Assembly: GCA_018261655.1 (NCBI GenBank)
Contig: JAGTSG010000014.1
Location: 1-64,000 of the forward strand
Origin: Pseudomonadota bacterium
GTDB taxonomy: Bacteria; Pseudomonadota; Gammaproteobacteria; Steroidobacterales; Steroidobacteraceae
Direction: 5' to 3'
Length of the DNA stretch: 64,000 nt
In this document: positions 49,513 to 59,387 of the stretch, in pieces
Layout of the letters: every line of letters begins with the position of its first letter
Numbering within the stretch: the stretch's first letter is position 1
Made by a program: the position numbers and the translations under genes
Notes under the pieces: model-generated
Told to the model about the DNA's origin: nothing
What the model saw: the letters and a program-made list of their open reading frames with translations, nothing else
The model's database searches: none

Positions 49513-50971
49513 ACAGGACCCACTGGCGCAGCGTGCCGATGCGCTCCACCCGATGCTGGCAGAGTTCGAACTGCGCCAGCACGCCGTCGAGGCGCCGCGC
49601 CGGCACGATCAGCAGCATCCGCTCCGGCATGGCGAGTTCCTGGCATAGCGGCTCCGGCGCCGAGTAGCCGCCGGGGCCGACCGCGCCGGTGTGTGACTCC
49701 GCCTGCTCGACGTTCATCCGGAGGTAGTGCTTCAGTCCGTAACGTGCCGGCGCGTCGACGAAAACGATCTCATCGACCGTCGACAGGTCCACCGTCTGCC
49801 GCAGTTCGTCGGCCAGCCGCGAGGCGTCACCCTCGAAGGGGACCCACGGTCCGGCCGCTTTCAGCGCAATGGCGGCGACGGTGGCTGCTACGACGGCGAC
49901 GACGGCCTTGCGCCCGGACGCTGGCCAGTCGCCGAGGAACGCTGCGATCGCGAGGGCGATGGGCACCATCAATGGCAGCACGTACAGGGGCAGCCGCGAC
50001 TGCGCCGCGACGAAGACGATGAGCGGAAGCGCGACCCACAGCGCCAGGAAGCGGCGCGCGTCGCTGCCTTCGGCCCGCGCCGGCTGTCCGGCCGCCGCGG
50101 CTTGGCGCCACCGCGCCAGCGCCAGGCCGAGCCACGGCAGGCTGCCGATGATCAAGGTCGGCGGATAGACGACCAGCCAGCCCAGCCACCCGGCGTTGCG
50201 GTGGTGCTCGCCGCTCGCCACGCGGCCCACGGTCTCGTGCCGGACGAAGTAGTCGAGGAGGTCTGGAGAGTGCCAGATGAGCGCGACGAACCAGGCCAGT
50301 CCGACGATGGCGAAGGCGAGCAGGCCCGCAGGGTCGAAGAGGCGTGCCAGGGAAGCGCGGCGACGCCAGGCGACGAACCCGACGATGGCGCCGAGCGGCA
50401 GGAGTCCGGGAGGTCCCTTGGTCAGGAATGCCAGCCCGAAGCCGATCCACATCAGGCGCAGGCCGCCCGTGCGTGGCGGCGCGTCGGACGCGACCAGTCC
50501 GCAGGAGACGAATCCGAAGACGGCGAGCGTCTCGAAGAAGGTCAACAGCGTGTCGGTGGTCACCACGTTCATGGCGAGTACGGGGCCCCATGACGTCGCC
50601 CAGAGGCACGCGGCGAAGGCGGGCGCGGTCAGGCCGAGCCGGCGCGCAACTCCGAGCACCAGCAGGGCGGTGCCCACGAATGCCAGGGCATTCGGCATGC
50701 GGGCGGCCCACTCGTTGCTGCCGAATGCGCGGAAGCTCGCGGCGAGCGCCCAGTAGGTCAGCGGCGGCTTGGTGTAATGCGGCCGCTCGGGGTCGAGGCG
50801 CGGCACGAGCCAGTCGTCGAGGTCGACCATCTCGTGGGCCACGTCCGTGTAGCGCCCTTCGTCCGGGTCGACGAGGTGGCGTGAGCCCTGGAATGCGAGG
50901 GCGACCAGCAGGCTCACCACCAGCACGACCAGACCGTCGCGTCGGGTGCCTCGATCAGGTAGGGATGACAT
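49496..50971 (-). CDS. Glycosyltransferase family 39 (ArnT-like)
   Basis: LVDPDEGRYTDVAHEMVDLDDWLVPRLDPERPHYTKPPLTYWALAASFRAFG. Confidence 0.9.
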   Translation of the reverse strand: MSSLPDRGTRRDGLVVLVVSLLVALAFQGSRHLVDPDEGRYTDVAHEMVDLDDWLVPRLDPERPHYTKPPLTYWALAASFRAFGSNEWAARMPNALAFVGTALLVLGVARRLGLTAPAFAACLWATSWGPVLAMNVVTTDTLLTFFETLAVFGFVSCGLVASDAPPRTGGLRLMWIGFGLAFLTKGPPGLLPLGAIVGFVAWRRRASLARLFDPAGLLAFAIVGLAWFVALIWHSPDLLDYFVRHETVGRVASGEHHRNAGWLGWLVVYPPTLIIGSLPWLGLALARWRQAAAAGQPARAEGSDARRFLALWVALPLIVFVAAQSRLPLYVLPLMVPIALAIAAFLGDWPASGRKAVVAVVAATVAAIALKAAGPWVPFEGDASRLADELRQTVDLSTVDEIVFVDAPARYGLKHYLRMNVEQAESHTGAVGPGGYSAPEPLCQELAMPERMLLIVPARRLDGVLAQFELCQHRVERIGTLRQWVLFRSVP

Positions 50972-51092
50972 GGATCACCTATAATACGGGGCATCTGATC
51001 ACGGCGCGGCGCCTCGCACGGGAGCGACATGGCGCCTGCGGGGCTGCCAGGCGATCCGAAGGCACGGACTGCGATTGCAGGGGATACGGCAC

Positions 51093-51410
51093 ATGGCCGA
51101 CATGGTGGTGGTGGACAGGGACGGCGTGGAGCATCGCATCGCGGGGCGCCCCGGCGTCAGCCTCATGGAGACGCTCCGCGAGGTGGAGTGGGGCGTCGCG
51201 GCGATCTGCGGCGGCATGTGTTCGTGTGCGACCTGCCACATCTACATCGGCCCCGAGTGGGCGGGTCGCCTGCCGGCGCCGCAGCCGGACGAGAAGGAAC
51301 TCCTGCAGGAGCTGACCGGGTACGAGCCGGGGCGCTCCCGCCTGTCCTGCCAGGTCCATTTCGAGGAGTCGCTCGACGGCTTGAAGCTGGCGATAGGGCC
51401 GGACGAATAG
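51093..51410 (+). CDS. [2Fe-2S] ferredoxin (adrenodoxin/plant-type)
   Basis: VSLMETLREVEWGVAAICGGMCSCATCHIYIGPEW..SRLSCQVHFEESLDGL. Confidence 0.93.
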   Translation: MADMVVVDRDGVEHRIAGRPGVSLMETLREVEWGVAAICGGMCSCATCHIYIGPEWAGRLPAPQPDEKELLQELTGYEPGRSRLSCQVHFEESLDGLKLAIGPDE

Positions 51411-51464
51411 CCCGCGGAAGCCGCAGCGAGGCGGCGCCGGCCAGACCAGGAGGACGAACGACCC

Positions 51465-52244
51465 GTGGAACCGACCGTCAAGTTCGAGACCAGTGACAAC
51501 GTCGCCTGGGTGACGCTCAACCGTCCGGAAACCAGCAATACGATCAATCTGCAGTCAGGTCGCGACCTGCTGGATGCGGCGACGCGCTGCCGCGCGACGC
51601 ACGGGGTGCGGGCGGTAGTGGTCACCGGAGCCGGCAAGGCCTTCAGTTTCGGTGGCGACCTCGCGGCGATGACGAAGCACGAGGGTCGGGAGCGCGAGGC
51701 CTACCTGCGCGAGCTCACGGTGGACCTGCATGCCGCCATCGTGGCCTTCACGCGGCTCGAGTGCCCGGTGATCGCCGCCGTCAACGGCACGGCGGCCGGC
51801 GCCGGCGTAGGCCTCGTGGCCATGGCCGACCTCGTCGTTGCGGGGGAAGGCGCGAAATTCGCCCTGGCCTACACGGGTGTCGGGCTGACCCCCGACGGCA
51901 GCACGTCTTACTTCCTGCCGCGCATCCTCGGCCACCAGCGCGCGATGGAACTCGTGCTGCTGAACCGCACGCTGACCGCCGCCGAGGCGCTCGCCTGGGG
52001 CCTGGTCAACAAGGTCGTCCCGGATGCGGACCTGCGGGAGGAGACTCGCGCGCTCGCCGCTCGCCTGGCGGCCGGCCCGACCGCGGCCTTCGGCCAGGCG
52101 AAGCGACTGATGCGCAGCGAGGCGTCGCTCGAGGCGCATCTCGAGGACGAGAGCCGCACGATCGTGGCCCAGTCCGGCACGCCGGAGGCCGCCGAGGGCA
52201 TCGCCGCCTTCCTGGAGAAGCGCAGGCCTTCCTTTCCGCGCTGA
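51465..52244 (+). CDS. Enoyl-CoA hydratase/isomerase family protein
   Basis: VVVTGAGKAFSFGGDLAAM, CPVIAAVNGTAAGAGVGLVAMADLVVAGEGAKFALAYTGVGLTPDGSTSYFLPR. Confidence 0.93.
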   Translation: MEPTVKFETSDNVAWVTLNRPETSNTINLQSGRDLLDAATRCRATHGVRAVVVTGAGKAFSFGGDLAAMTKHEGREREAYLRELTVDLHAAIVAFTRLECPVIAAVNGTAAGAGVGLVAMADLVVAGEGAKFALAYTGVGLTPDGSTSYFLPRILGHQRAMELVLLNRTLTAAEALAWGLVNKVVPDADLREETRALAARLAAGPTAAFGQAKRLMRSEASLEAHLEDESRTIVAQSGTPEAAEGIAAFLEKRRPSFPR

Positions 52245-52296
52245 CGGGCGGGGCCCCGGCGAACTGCCGCGCGGCGGCCGCGGAACGGCCCTCGTT

Positions 52297-53049
52297 TCAG
52301 CGCTTCCGGGCCTGGCTCGCCACGGCTTCGGCAGCCGCCTTCACCGCCTCGGGGTCGCCGAGGAAACGCCGCGGTGCCGCGGGCGACAGCGACTCGTCGA
52401 GTTCGTAGAGGATCGGCACGCCGGTCGGGATGTTGAACTCGACGATGTCATGGTCCGACATGCGGTCGAGCATCTTCACCATCGCGCGCAGGCTGTTGCC
52501 GTGTGCGACGACCAGCACGTTCCTGCCGGACCGGAGCGCCGGCGCCAGCGCCGAGTCCCAGTAGGGCCTGACGCGCGCCAGGGTGTCCTTGAGCGACTCG
52601 GTCGCGGGTAGCTCCTCGCGGGTGAGCGACGCGTAGCGCGGATCGAAGCCGGGGTGGCGCGGGTCGTCGCCGGCCAGCGGCGGCGGCGGAATGTCGTAGC
52701 TGCGGCGCCAGACCTTGACCTGGTCCTCGCCGTATTCCTCCACGGTCTCGGCCTTGTTGAGGCCCTGCAGCGCGCCGTAGTGCCGCTCGTTCAGGCGCCA
52801 GCTCCGTTCCACAGGGATCCACATCAGGTCCATCTCGTCGAGCACGATCCACAGCGTCCTGATCGCCCGCTTGAGCACCGACGTGAAGGCGAGGTCGAAG
52901 CTGAGGCCCTCGCTCCTGAGCAGGCGTCCTGCATTCGCGGCCTCGGCGCGTCCCTGCTCCGTCAGGTCGACGTCGGTCCAGCCGGTGAACAGGTTCTCCA
53001 GGTTCCAGATGCTCTGGCCGTGACGGACCAGTACGAGCTTGCCGGGCAC
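52297..53049 (-). CDS. gpmA: 2,3-bisphosphoglycerate-dependent phosphoglycerate mutase
   Basis: [49 protein letters not shown]. Confidence 0.96.
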   Translation of the reverse strand: MPGKLVLVRHGQSIWNLENLFTGWTDVDLTEQGRAEAANAGRLLRSEGLSFDLAFTSVLKRAIRTLWIVLDEMDLMWIPVERSWRLNERHYGALQGLNKAETVEEYGEDQVKVWRRSYDIPPPPLAGDDPRHPGFDPRYASLTREELPATESLKDTLARVRPYWDSALAPALRSGRNVLVVAHGNSLRAMVKMLDRMSDHDIVEFNIPTGVPILYELDESLSPAAPRRFLGDPEAVKAAAEAVASQARKR

Positions 53050-53088
53050 GACGCTCTCCCTGTCGCGTGGGGACAGGCGGATCTTACC

Positions 53089-53901
53089 TCAGGACGCGCC
53101 CGGCCTCGTCCCGCCGTGCGCGTCCAGTCCCCGTTCGCACCGTAAGCGCCGCTCGCTCCGCGTCCGCTCAAGGATTGCGCGCCCGGCACCTGCCGCGTGG
53201 CGCGGGGCGGGCGGATGGTGCAGGTGCCAGGCCAGGCCGGCGAAAGCCAGTGTCCTGCGGCGAACTCCGGCGTGGCCAAGCCGCACGCAGAGTTCCTTGT
53301 CCTCGGGTCCCCAGCCGCTGAATGACTCGTCCCAGCCGTTAACCCGCAACAGGTCGTCGCGCCAGAAGCCCTGGTTGCAGCCCTTGACGGCCACGAATGC
53401 GCTGGCGGCGGTCGCGGCCAGGCGCGCCAGCCGCGGGAGCCGCCGCGCCTGGGGCCGGTGGCGCAGGTCGGTGTCCTGCGGCCGCGGCGCGCGGCCGGCG
53501 CCCGGCCGCTCCAGGGCGCGCGCGGTGGCCGCAGGGTCGAGGGGAAGACGGCAACCCTGCACCCAATGGACCGGCCGGGCGGCCGCCTCGTGGTCGGCGA
53601 GGAAGCAGCGATCGAGCAGCATGTCGCCGTCCACCACGACCACGTAGTCGCCGCTGGCGCGCGACACTGCGAGGTTGCGCGCGCGGCACGCACGCCAGCC
53701 CGCGCGTGCCTGCCACGCATGGAGCACTGGAAAGGTTGCTCTCCGGGCGCAATCCGCGACGACTTCGCCGGTCGCGGGACCGGAGCCGTCGTCGGCGACG
53801 ATCAGCTCGTCGGGCGGCCGCGACTGGCCGCAGACGGACCGCAGCACGCACGCGAGCGCATCGGGCCGGTCCCAGGTCGTGACGACCAGGGCGATCCGCA
53901 C
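53089..53901 (-). CDS. Glycosyltransferase family 2 protein
   Basis: GTG start; VRIALVVTTWDRPDALACVLRSVCGQSRPPDELIVADDGS; GDYVVVVDGDMLL; NGWDESFSGWGPEDKELCVRL. Confidence 0.9.
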   Translation of the reverse strand: MRIALVVTTWDRPDALACVLRSVCGQSRPPDELIVADDGSGPATGEVVADCARRATFPVLHAWQARAGWRACRARNLAVSRASGDYVVVVDGDMLLDRCFLADHEAAARPVHWVQGCRLPLDPAATARALERPGAGRAPRPQDTDLRHRPQARRLPRLARLAATAASAFVAVKGCNQGFWRDDLLRVNGWDESFSGWGPEDKELCVRLGHAGVRRRTLAFAGLAWHLHHPPAPRHAAGAGRAILERTRSERRLRCERGLDAHGGTRPGAS

Positions 53902-53906
53902 GGCCC

Positions 53907-56900
53907 CTAGCGGTCCGACAGCCGGCGCACCGCCTGCAGGGCGACCGACAGCGTGGCGAAGTCGGTGCCGTCCACGCTGCGCATCTCCTGCATCGTGCGC
54001 CGCAGGTTCTCCACGCGGCGCGGGCGCGCCTTGATCCAGGCCGCGACCGCCTCTGCGGGTTTCCTGGCGCCGTGCCGGGCGAGCGCGTCGCCGCACAGGC
54101 TGCGCTGCAGCGTGTAGGCTTCCTCGCGCAGGGTGCCGCGCGCCACGGCCTGCCAGTGACCCTCGACCGCCAGGCGCTCGATCTCGCTCCTGATCCAGTC
54201 GATGCCGAGCTCGGCGCCGAGGCCGAAGTACACCCGCGCAGCGCGTTCCACCGGCAGCCGGCGCTGGCCCGCCACGGCCACGACGTCGATGGCCGCCTGC
54301 GCGGCCCCGAGGCCCGACACGCGGCGCGCAATCGCCTCGGGCGCGCCCTGCGAGCGCAGGCGCTGCAGCGAGGCCTCGTACTGCTGCGCCTCGATGCCGA
54401 CCAGGACGGATGGCAGCTTCTGCAGCAGTTCCTTGAGCCCCGGGCGCAGGGCCGACACCGCCTGGTCGATGTCCAGGCTGCCCTTGCGGTTGGCCAGGAC
54501 CCAGTAGGTCAGGTAGCGCAGCAGGCGGCTGCTGACGTAGAGCATCGAGTGCTGCAGCGCTGACGGGACCGCATTGTCGAGGGCCTCGATGTCGGCCCAG
54601 AGGTCGCGCATGTCGGTGATCTCGCGGGCGATCGTGTAGGCCCGCGCGATCTGGCCGATGTCGGACCCCGTGTCCTCCTGGGCGCGGATCGCGAACACCG
54701 GACCCATGCGGTTGACCAGGCTGTTCGTCGTCGCGGTGACGATGATCTCCCGGCGCAGCGGGTGCTGCAGGATCTCGCTGGCGAACCTGCGCTGCACCGG
54801 CACCGGGAAGTAGCGCGTCAGCTCGCGACCGAGGTAGGGGTCCTCCGGGACGTCGGAGGCGATCAGCTGCTCGTAGAGCCACAGCTTCGAGTAGGACAGC
54901 ACCATCGCCAGCTCGGGGCGGGTGAGCCCCTGGCCCAGGCGGCGCCGGTCCAGGATCTCGTCGTCGGCCGGCAGCGCCTCGAGGTGGCGGTCGAGCATCC
55001 CGGACCGCTCCAGCGCGCGGATCACGTGTGCGTGCTCGGAGAGGCGCTCCGCCGCGTGCGTCGCGGTGACCGAGATGGCCTGGCTCTGCAGGTAGTTGCC
55101 GCGCAGCACCAGCGAGGCCACTTCTTCCGTCATGCTCCCGAGCAGCCGGTCGCGGCTGGCGCGATTCAGGCCGCCGCGCTGCGTCACCGAGCTCAGCAGG
55201 ATCTTCGTGTTCACCTCGACGTCGGAGCAGTTGACCCCGCCCGAGTTGTCGATGAAGTCCGTGTTGATGCGGCCGCCGTTCAGGGCGTACTCGACCCGCC
55301 CGCGCTGCGACAGGCCGAGGTTGCCCCCTTCGCCGACCACCTTGCAGCGCAGCTCGCGGCCGTCCAGCCGCACCGCGTCGTTGCTGCGGTCGCCGACGTC
55401 GGCGTGGGTCTCCTCGTGGGACTTCACGTAGGTGCCGATGCCGCCGTTCCAGAGCAGGTCCACCGGCAGCCTGAGGATCGCGCGCACCACGTCGCGAGGC
55501 GGGGCCGAGGTGGCCTCGATGCCGAGCAGGCGGCGGGCCTCGGCCGACAGCGGAATCGACTTCGCGTGCCGCGGGAAGACCCCGCCGCCCTTCGAGATCT
55601 GCTTGCGGTCGTAGTCGTCCCAGCTGGAGCGCGGCAGCCTGAACAGCCGCTCGCGCTCGCGGAAGCTCCGCGCCGCGTCGGGGCTGGGGTCGAGGAAGAT
55701 GTGCTGGTGGTTGAAGGCCGCAACCAGCCGGATGTGCCTGGATAGCAGCATGGCGTTGCCGAACACGTCGCCCGACATGTCGCCGATGCCGGCGACGGTG
55801 AAGTCCTCGGACTGGATGTCCTTGCCCATCTCGCGGAAGTGGCGCTTGACGCATTCCCAGCCGCCGCGGGCGGTGATCGACATCTTCTTGTGGTCGTAGC
55901 CGGCGGAGCCGCCGGAGGCGAAGGCGTCGCCGAGCCAGAAGCCGTACTCGGCCGAGATCGCGTTGGCGACGTCCGAAAAGCTGGCGGTTCCCTTGTCGGC
56001 CGCGACCACGAGGTAGGGGTCGGCCGGGTCGGCGCAGACCACGTCGGGCGGCGGGACGACCTTGCCGTCCACCAGGTTGTCCGTCAGGTCGAGCATCGAC
56101 CGAATGAACAGCCGGTAGCACTCCGTGCCTTCGCGCTGCGCCTCGTCGCGCGCCGCCGGCAGGCGCCGCGGCACGAAACCGCCCTTCGAGCCGACCGGCA
56201 CGATGACCGTGTTCTTGACGTGCTGGGCCTTCATCAGGCCGAGGATCTCGGTGCGGAAGTCCTCGCGCCGGTCGGACCAGCGGATGCCGCCGCGCGCCAC
56301 CTTGCCCATCCGCAGGTGGACGCCCTCGAAGCGCGGCGAGTGGATGAAGATCTCGAACATCGGCCGCGGCAGCGGCGCGTCCGGCACGGCGCGGGAGTTG
56401 ATCTTGAGCGACAGGTAGGGACGCGGGCTGCCGTCCGGGTTCATGCGGTAGTAGCTGGTCCTGAGCGTGGCGTCGATCGCGGCCAGGAACGCGCGCACGA
56501 TCCGGTCGTCGTCCACGCGCGTGATCCGCCCGAGGATGTGGTCCAGCGACTTGCGGTGCCGGACCTCGAGCCGGTGGCGCTCGGCCGGCTTGAGCGACGG
56601 GTCGAACCGCGCCTCGAACAGGCCGGCCAGGTGCGCGGCAGCCGCCGGGTTCGAGGCCAGCGCCTCCTCCATGTAGGCCTGCGACAGGGGCAGGCCGAGC
56701 TGCACGAACCAGCGCGCGTAGGTGCGCAGCACCGCGACCTGCCGCCAGTGCAGGTCGGCGGCCAGTACCAGCCGGTTGAAACCGTCGTTTTCCGTGTGGC
56801 CCAGCCACAGCTGGGTGAAGGTGTCAGCGAAGCGGGGGCCGTCCGTCTCGAGGTCGATGGTCACGCGTTGCGGATGTTCCAGCTCGAAGTCCTGGATCCA

Positions 56901-58730
56901 GCACGGCTGGCCTTCCACGGCCAGTTCGTAGGGCCGCTCGCTGATCAGCTTGAGGCCGAGGTTCTCGATCGCCGGCAGCACGTCGGAGATCGGCATCGGC
57001 GTGCCGCAGCGGAACAGCTTGAACTGGACCTTGTGGGCCGGCTGGCCGGCCGGGCGGTACAGCCTCATCACCAGCCTCGCCGGCTCGCGACGCAGTTCCT
57101 CGAGCCGCGCGACGTCGTGCACCACGAGCTCGGGCGGGGTGTCTTCCTCGTAGGCAGCAGGGAAGGCGCTGCCGTAGCGCCTGAACAGGTCGGCCGGTGC
57201 CAGGCCCGCGGCGCCATCGGCGAGCGCCTGCTGCAGCCGGTCGCTCCAGGTGCGGACCGCGTCGGCGATGAGGCGCTCCAGGCCGGCGACGTCGGCGTCG
57301 CGGTCGTCCTCGGGGTTGGTGCGCACCAGCAGGTAGACGCGGGCCAGCAGGGACTCCGACAGCTGGACCTGCGACTCGACCTCGATGCCGCCGAGCGCCT
57401 CGAGCACGATCTGCTCGATGCGCTGGCGGACCTGGGTGTTGTAGCGGTCGCGCGGGACGTACAGCAGGCAGGTGTAGAAGCGGCGGAAGGCGTCGCGGCG
57501 CGTAAACAGCCGGACCTCGCTGCGCTCGTACAGGTTGACGATGCCGCGCACGATGCGGATGAGCTCGGCGACGCTCGCCTGGAAGAGCTCGTCGCGGGGA
57601 TAGAGCTCCAGCGCGTGCAGCAGCGCCTTGCCGTCGTGGCTCGACGGCGCCAGCCCGAAGTGGGCGATGACGCGTTGCACCTTGTGGCGCAGCACCGGGA
57701 TGTCGCGGGGGCTGCTGCTGTAGGCCGTCGAAGTCCAGAGGCCGATGAACCGCCTCTCGCCGACGACGTCGCCGCGCGCGTCGAAGGTCTTGAAGCCGAC
57801 GTAGTCGAGGTGCGTCGCGCGGTGCACCGTGGAGACCGAGTTGGCCTTGGTGATGATGAGCAGGTCGCGGGAGCGCGCAAACTCGCGGATGTCGCCGGAC
57901 AGGACCACCGGGCGCGAAGCCTCGGCGCGACTGCGCCCGGGCCGCAGCAGGCCGAGGCCGGATTCACGCACGGGAACCAGGCGGTCGCGTGCCGCGCCGC
58001 GTTGCAGGCGGTACTCGCGGTAGCCGAGCAGCGTGAAGTGGTTGTCTTCCATCCACTCCAGCAGGGCACGCGCCTCGCGCACCTCGCCCGGCGGCACCGG
58101 CGGCGGGCTGGCCTCGAGCTGCGCGGCGATCTCCCGCGTCCGGGCGCGCATCTCCATCCAGTCCGAGGTGGCGCAGCGCACGTCGTCCAGCGACTGCAGC
58201 AACCTGAGCCGCAGGGCCTCGAGCTGCTCCGGGTCGTCCAGCCGCTCCACCTCGATCAGCTGCCACGACTCCGACCGGGCCGTCGCGGGCGCGTCGTCGG
58301 GGAAGTGCCCCTTGAGCCGGCCCTGCCGGTCACGCGCCACCGACAGCACGGGGTGCGCGATGAAGTGGACCCGGATGCCGCCCTGGATGAAGACGATCCC
58401 GATGGAGTCCACGAGGAACGGCATGTCGTCGGTCACGACCGCGACGAGGGTGTGCGGCGAGGTGAAGCCGTCGCGGTCCGGGGCCGGGTTGAAGACCCGG
58501 ACCAGCGACTCCTCCGGCCGGCGCAGCAGCGCCATCCGCGCGTGCATGATCGCCGCCGACGCGAGGTAGTCCCGGTCGCGGGCGGCGAGGTCCTCCTCGG
58601 CGACACCGTGATAGTAGGCGCGGACCAGGTCGTCGACCGGCACCGGCAGCTCGCGCCCGGCCGTCTTGACGGCGCGTGCCGCGATGCCCTCGATGATCCG
58701 GAGGCGTTGGGCGGGGACATGGCCAGGCAT
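53907..58730 (-). CDS. gdhB: NAD-specific glutamate dehydrogenase, large (GDH180) type
   Basis: ~1607 aa from MPGHVPAQRLRIIEGIA; KVARGGIRWSDRREDFRTEILGLMKAQHVKNTVIVPVGSKGGFV; DPYLVVAADKGTASFSDVANAIS. Confidence 0.95.
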   Translation of the reverse strand: MPGHVPAQRLRIIEGIAARAVKTAGRELPVPVDDLVRAYYHGVAEEDLAARDRDYLASAAIMHARMALLRRPEESLVRVFNPAPDRDGFTSPHTLVAVVTDDMPFLVDSIGIVFIQGGIRVHFIAHPVLSVARDRQGRLKGHFPDDAPATARSESWQLIEVERLDDPEQLEALRLRLLQSLDDVRCATSDWMEMRARTREIAAQLEASPPPVPPGEVREARALLEWMEDNHFTLLGYREYRLQRGAARDRLVPVRESGLGLLRPGRSRAEASRPVVLSGDIREFARSRDLLIITKANSVSTVHRATHLDYVGFKTFDARGDVVGERRFIGLWTSTAYSSSPRDIPVLRHKVQRVIAHFGLAPSSHDGKALLHALELYPRDELFQASVAELIRIVRGIVNLYERSEVRLFTRRDAFRRFYTCLLYVPRDRYNTQVRQRIEQIVLEALGGIEVESQVQLSESLLARVYLLVRTNPEDDRDADVAGLERLIADAVRTWSDRLQQALADGAAGLAPADLFRRYGSAFPAAYEEDTPPELVVHDVARLEELRREPARLVMRLYRPAGQPAHKVQFKLFRCGTPMPISDVLPAIENLGLKLISERPYELAVEGQPCWIQDFELEHPQRVTIDLETDGPRFADTFTQLWLGHTENDGFNRLVLAADLHWRQVAVLRTYARWFVQLGLPLSQAYMEEALASNPAAAAHLAGLFEARFDPSLKPAERHRLEVRHRKSLDHILGRITRVDDDRIVRAFLAAIDATLRTSYYRMNPDGSPRPYLSLKINSRAVPDAPLPRPMFEIFIHSPRFEGVHLRMGKVARGGIRWSDRREDFRTEILGLMKAQHVKNTVIVPVGSKGGFVPRRLPAARDEAQREGTECYRLFIRSMLDLTDNLVDGKVVPPPDVVCADPADPYLVVAADKGTASFSDVANAISAEYGFWLGDAFASGGSAGYDHKKMSITARGGWECVKRHFREMGKDIQSEDFTVAGIGDMSGDVFGNAMLLSRHIRLVAAFNHQHIFLDPSPDAARSFRERERLFRLPRSSWDDYDRKQISKGGGVFPRHAKSIPLSAEARRLLGIEATSAPPRDVVRAILRLPVDLLWNGGIGTYVKSHEETHADVGDRSNDAVRLDGRELRCKVVGEGGNLGLSQRGRVEYALNGGRINTDFIDNSGGVNCSDVEVNTKILLSSVTQRGGLNRASRDRLLGSMTEEVASLVLRGNYLQSQAISVTATHAAERLSEHAHVIRALERSGMLDRHLEALPADDEILDRRRLGQGLTRPELAMVLSYSKLWLYEQLIASDVPEDPYLGRELTRYFPVPVQRRFASEILQHPLRREIIVTATTNSLVNRMGPVFAIRAQEDTGSDIGQIARAYTIAREITDMRDLWADIEALDNAVPSALQHSMLYVSSRLLRYLTYWVLANRKGSLDIDQAVSALRPGLKELLQKLPSVLVGIEAQQYEASLQRLRSQGAPEAIARRVSGLGAAQAAIDVVAVAGQRRLPVERAARVYFGLGAELGIDWIRSEIERLAVEGHWQAVARGTLREEAYTLQRSLCGDALARHGARKPAEAVAAWIKARPRRVENLRRTMQEMRSVDGTDFATLSVALQAVRRLSDR

Positions 58731-58798
58731 GGGGGGTCCTCTTGCGCTCGTGGCCGCCGACGCCCCGTGACCGGATGGGGGCCGTCCCGCGGCCGCGA

Positions 58799-59290
58799 TC
58801 AATGGTTGGTTGCGCGAATTATACGGTCAGCGGCCAGTTCCCGGGCGCGGCCGAGCAGCCTGTGAAGTACGGCGTCGAGGGTCCGTGATTCTGCGGATGA
58901 CAGGACCTTCAGGAGTTCCTGCTCGTAGTCGAGAGCCGCGGGCGAGACCTCGATGTATACCGCCATCCCGGCCGGTGTCAGCCGCAGGCGCGACCGCCGC
59001 CGGTCGGCGGTCGCCGCGCGCCGGGTGACCCGCCTGTGGCGCAGCAGGCGGGCCACCGCGCGGCTGACCGCGACCTTGTCCATGGCCGTCCTCTCGGCGA
59101 CCTGCGCGGCCGACAGGCCGGGCTCGCGGGCCAGCACTGCCATGACGCGCCACTCGGGCGTCGTGAGGTCGTGTCTTGCTGCGTAGGCGGAGGCGATCGT
59201 CGCCGAGACGATGTTGGCCAGCACCGACAGGCGGTACGGCAGGAAGTGCTCGAGGTGGAGCAGGTCGTCCGTGGCGAGCCGGCGGGTCAT
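58799..59290 (-). CDS. MarR family transcriptional regulator
   Basis: DLTTPEWRVMAVLAREPGLSAAQVAERTAMDKVAVSRAVARLLRHRRVTR; divergent from hppD. Confidence 0.9.
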   Translation of the reverse strand: MTRRLATDDLLHLEHFLPYRLSVLANIVSATIASAYAARHDLTTPEWRVMAVLAREPGLSAAQVAERTAMDKVAVSRAVARLLRHRRVTRRAATADRRRSRLRLTPAGMAVYIEVSPAALDYEQELLKVLSSAESRTLDAVLHRLLGRARELAADRIIRATNH

Positions 59291-59331
59291 GCGCAGTCCT
59301 TGCCGCAGCGGGCGGCTGCGTGATAATAATG

Positions 59332-59345
59332 GTTTCAATTGTAAC
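59332..59345. promoter_or_regulatory. Candidate MarR operator between marR and hppD
   Basis: Near-perfect palindrome GTTtCAATTGtAAC in an AT-rich patch between divergent genes. Confidence 0.55.
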
Positions 59346-59387
59346 TAAATAGCCTCCCCCCGGGGGAGGGCGCCGGAGGTGGGGGAG

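Noticed and set aside
50980-50985. TATAAT promoter upstream of the ferredoxin
   Set aside because: Exact -10 hexamer, but no convincing -35 at 16-18 bp, and the site also overlaps the divergent GT39 start; not supportable alone.
53089-56808. 1239-aa minus-strand ORF fusing the GT2 to an upstream segment
   Set aside because: The upstream part is the out-of-frame reading of GDH180; the GT2 starts at GTG 53901.
55839-58865. 1008-aa plus-strand ORF opposite the GDH180 gene
   Set aside because: Shadow ORF; the opposite strand encodes an unmistakable NAD-glutamate dehydrogenase and this translation has no recognisable domain.
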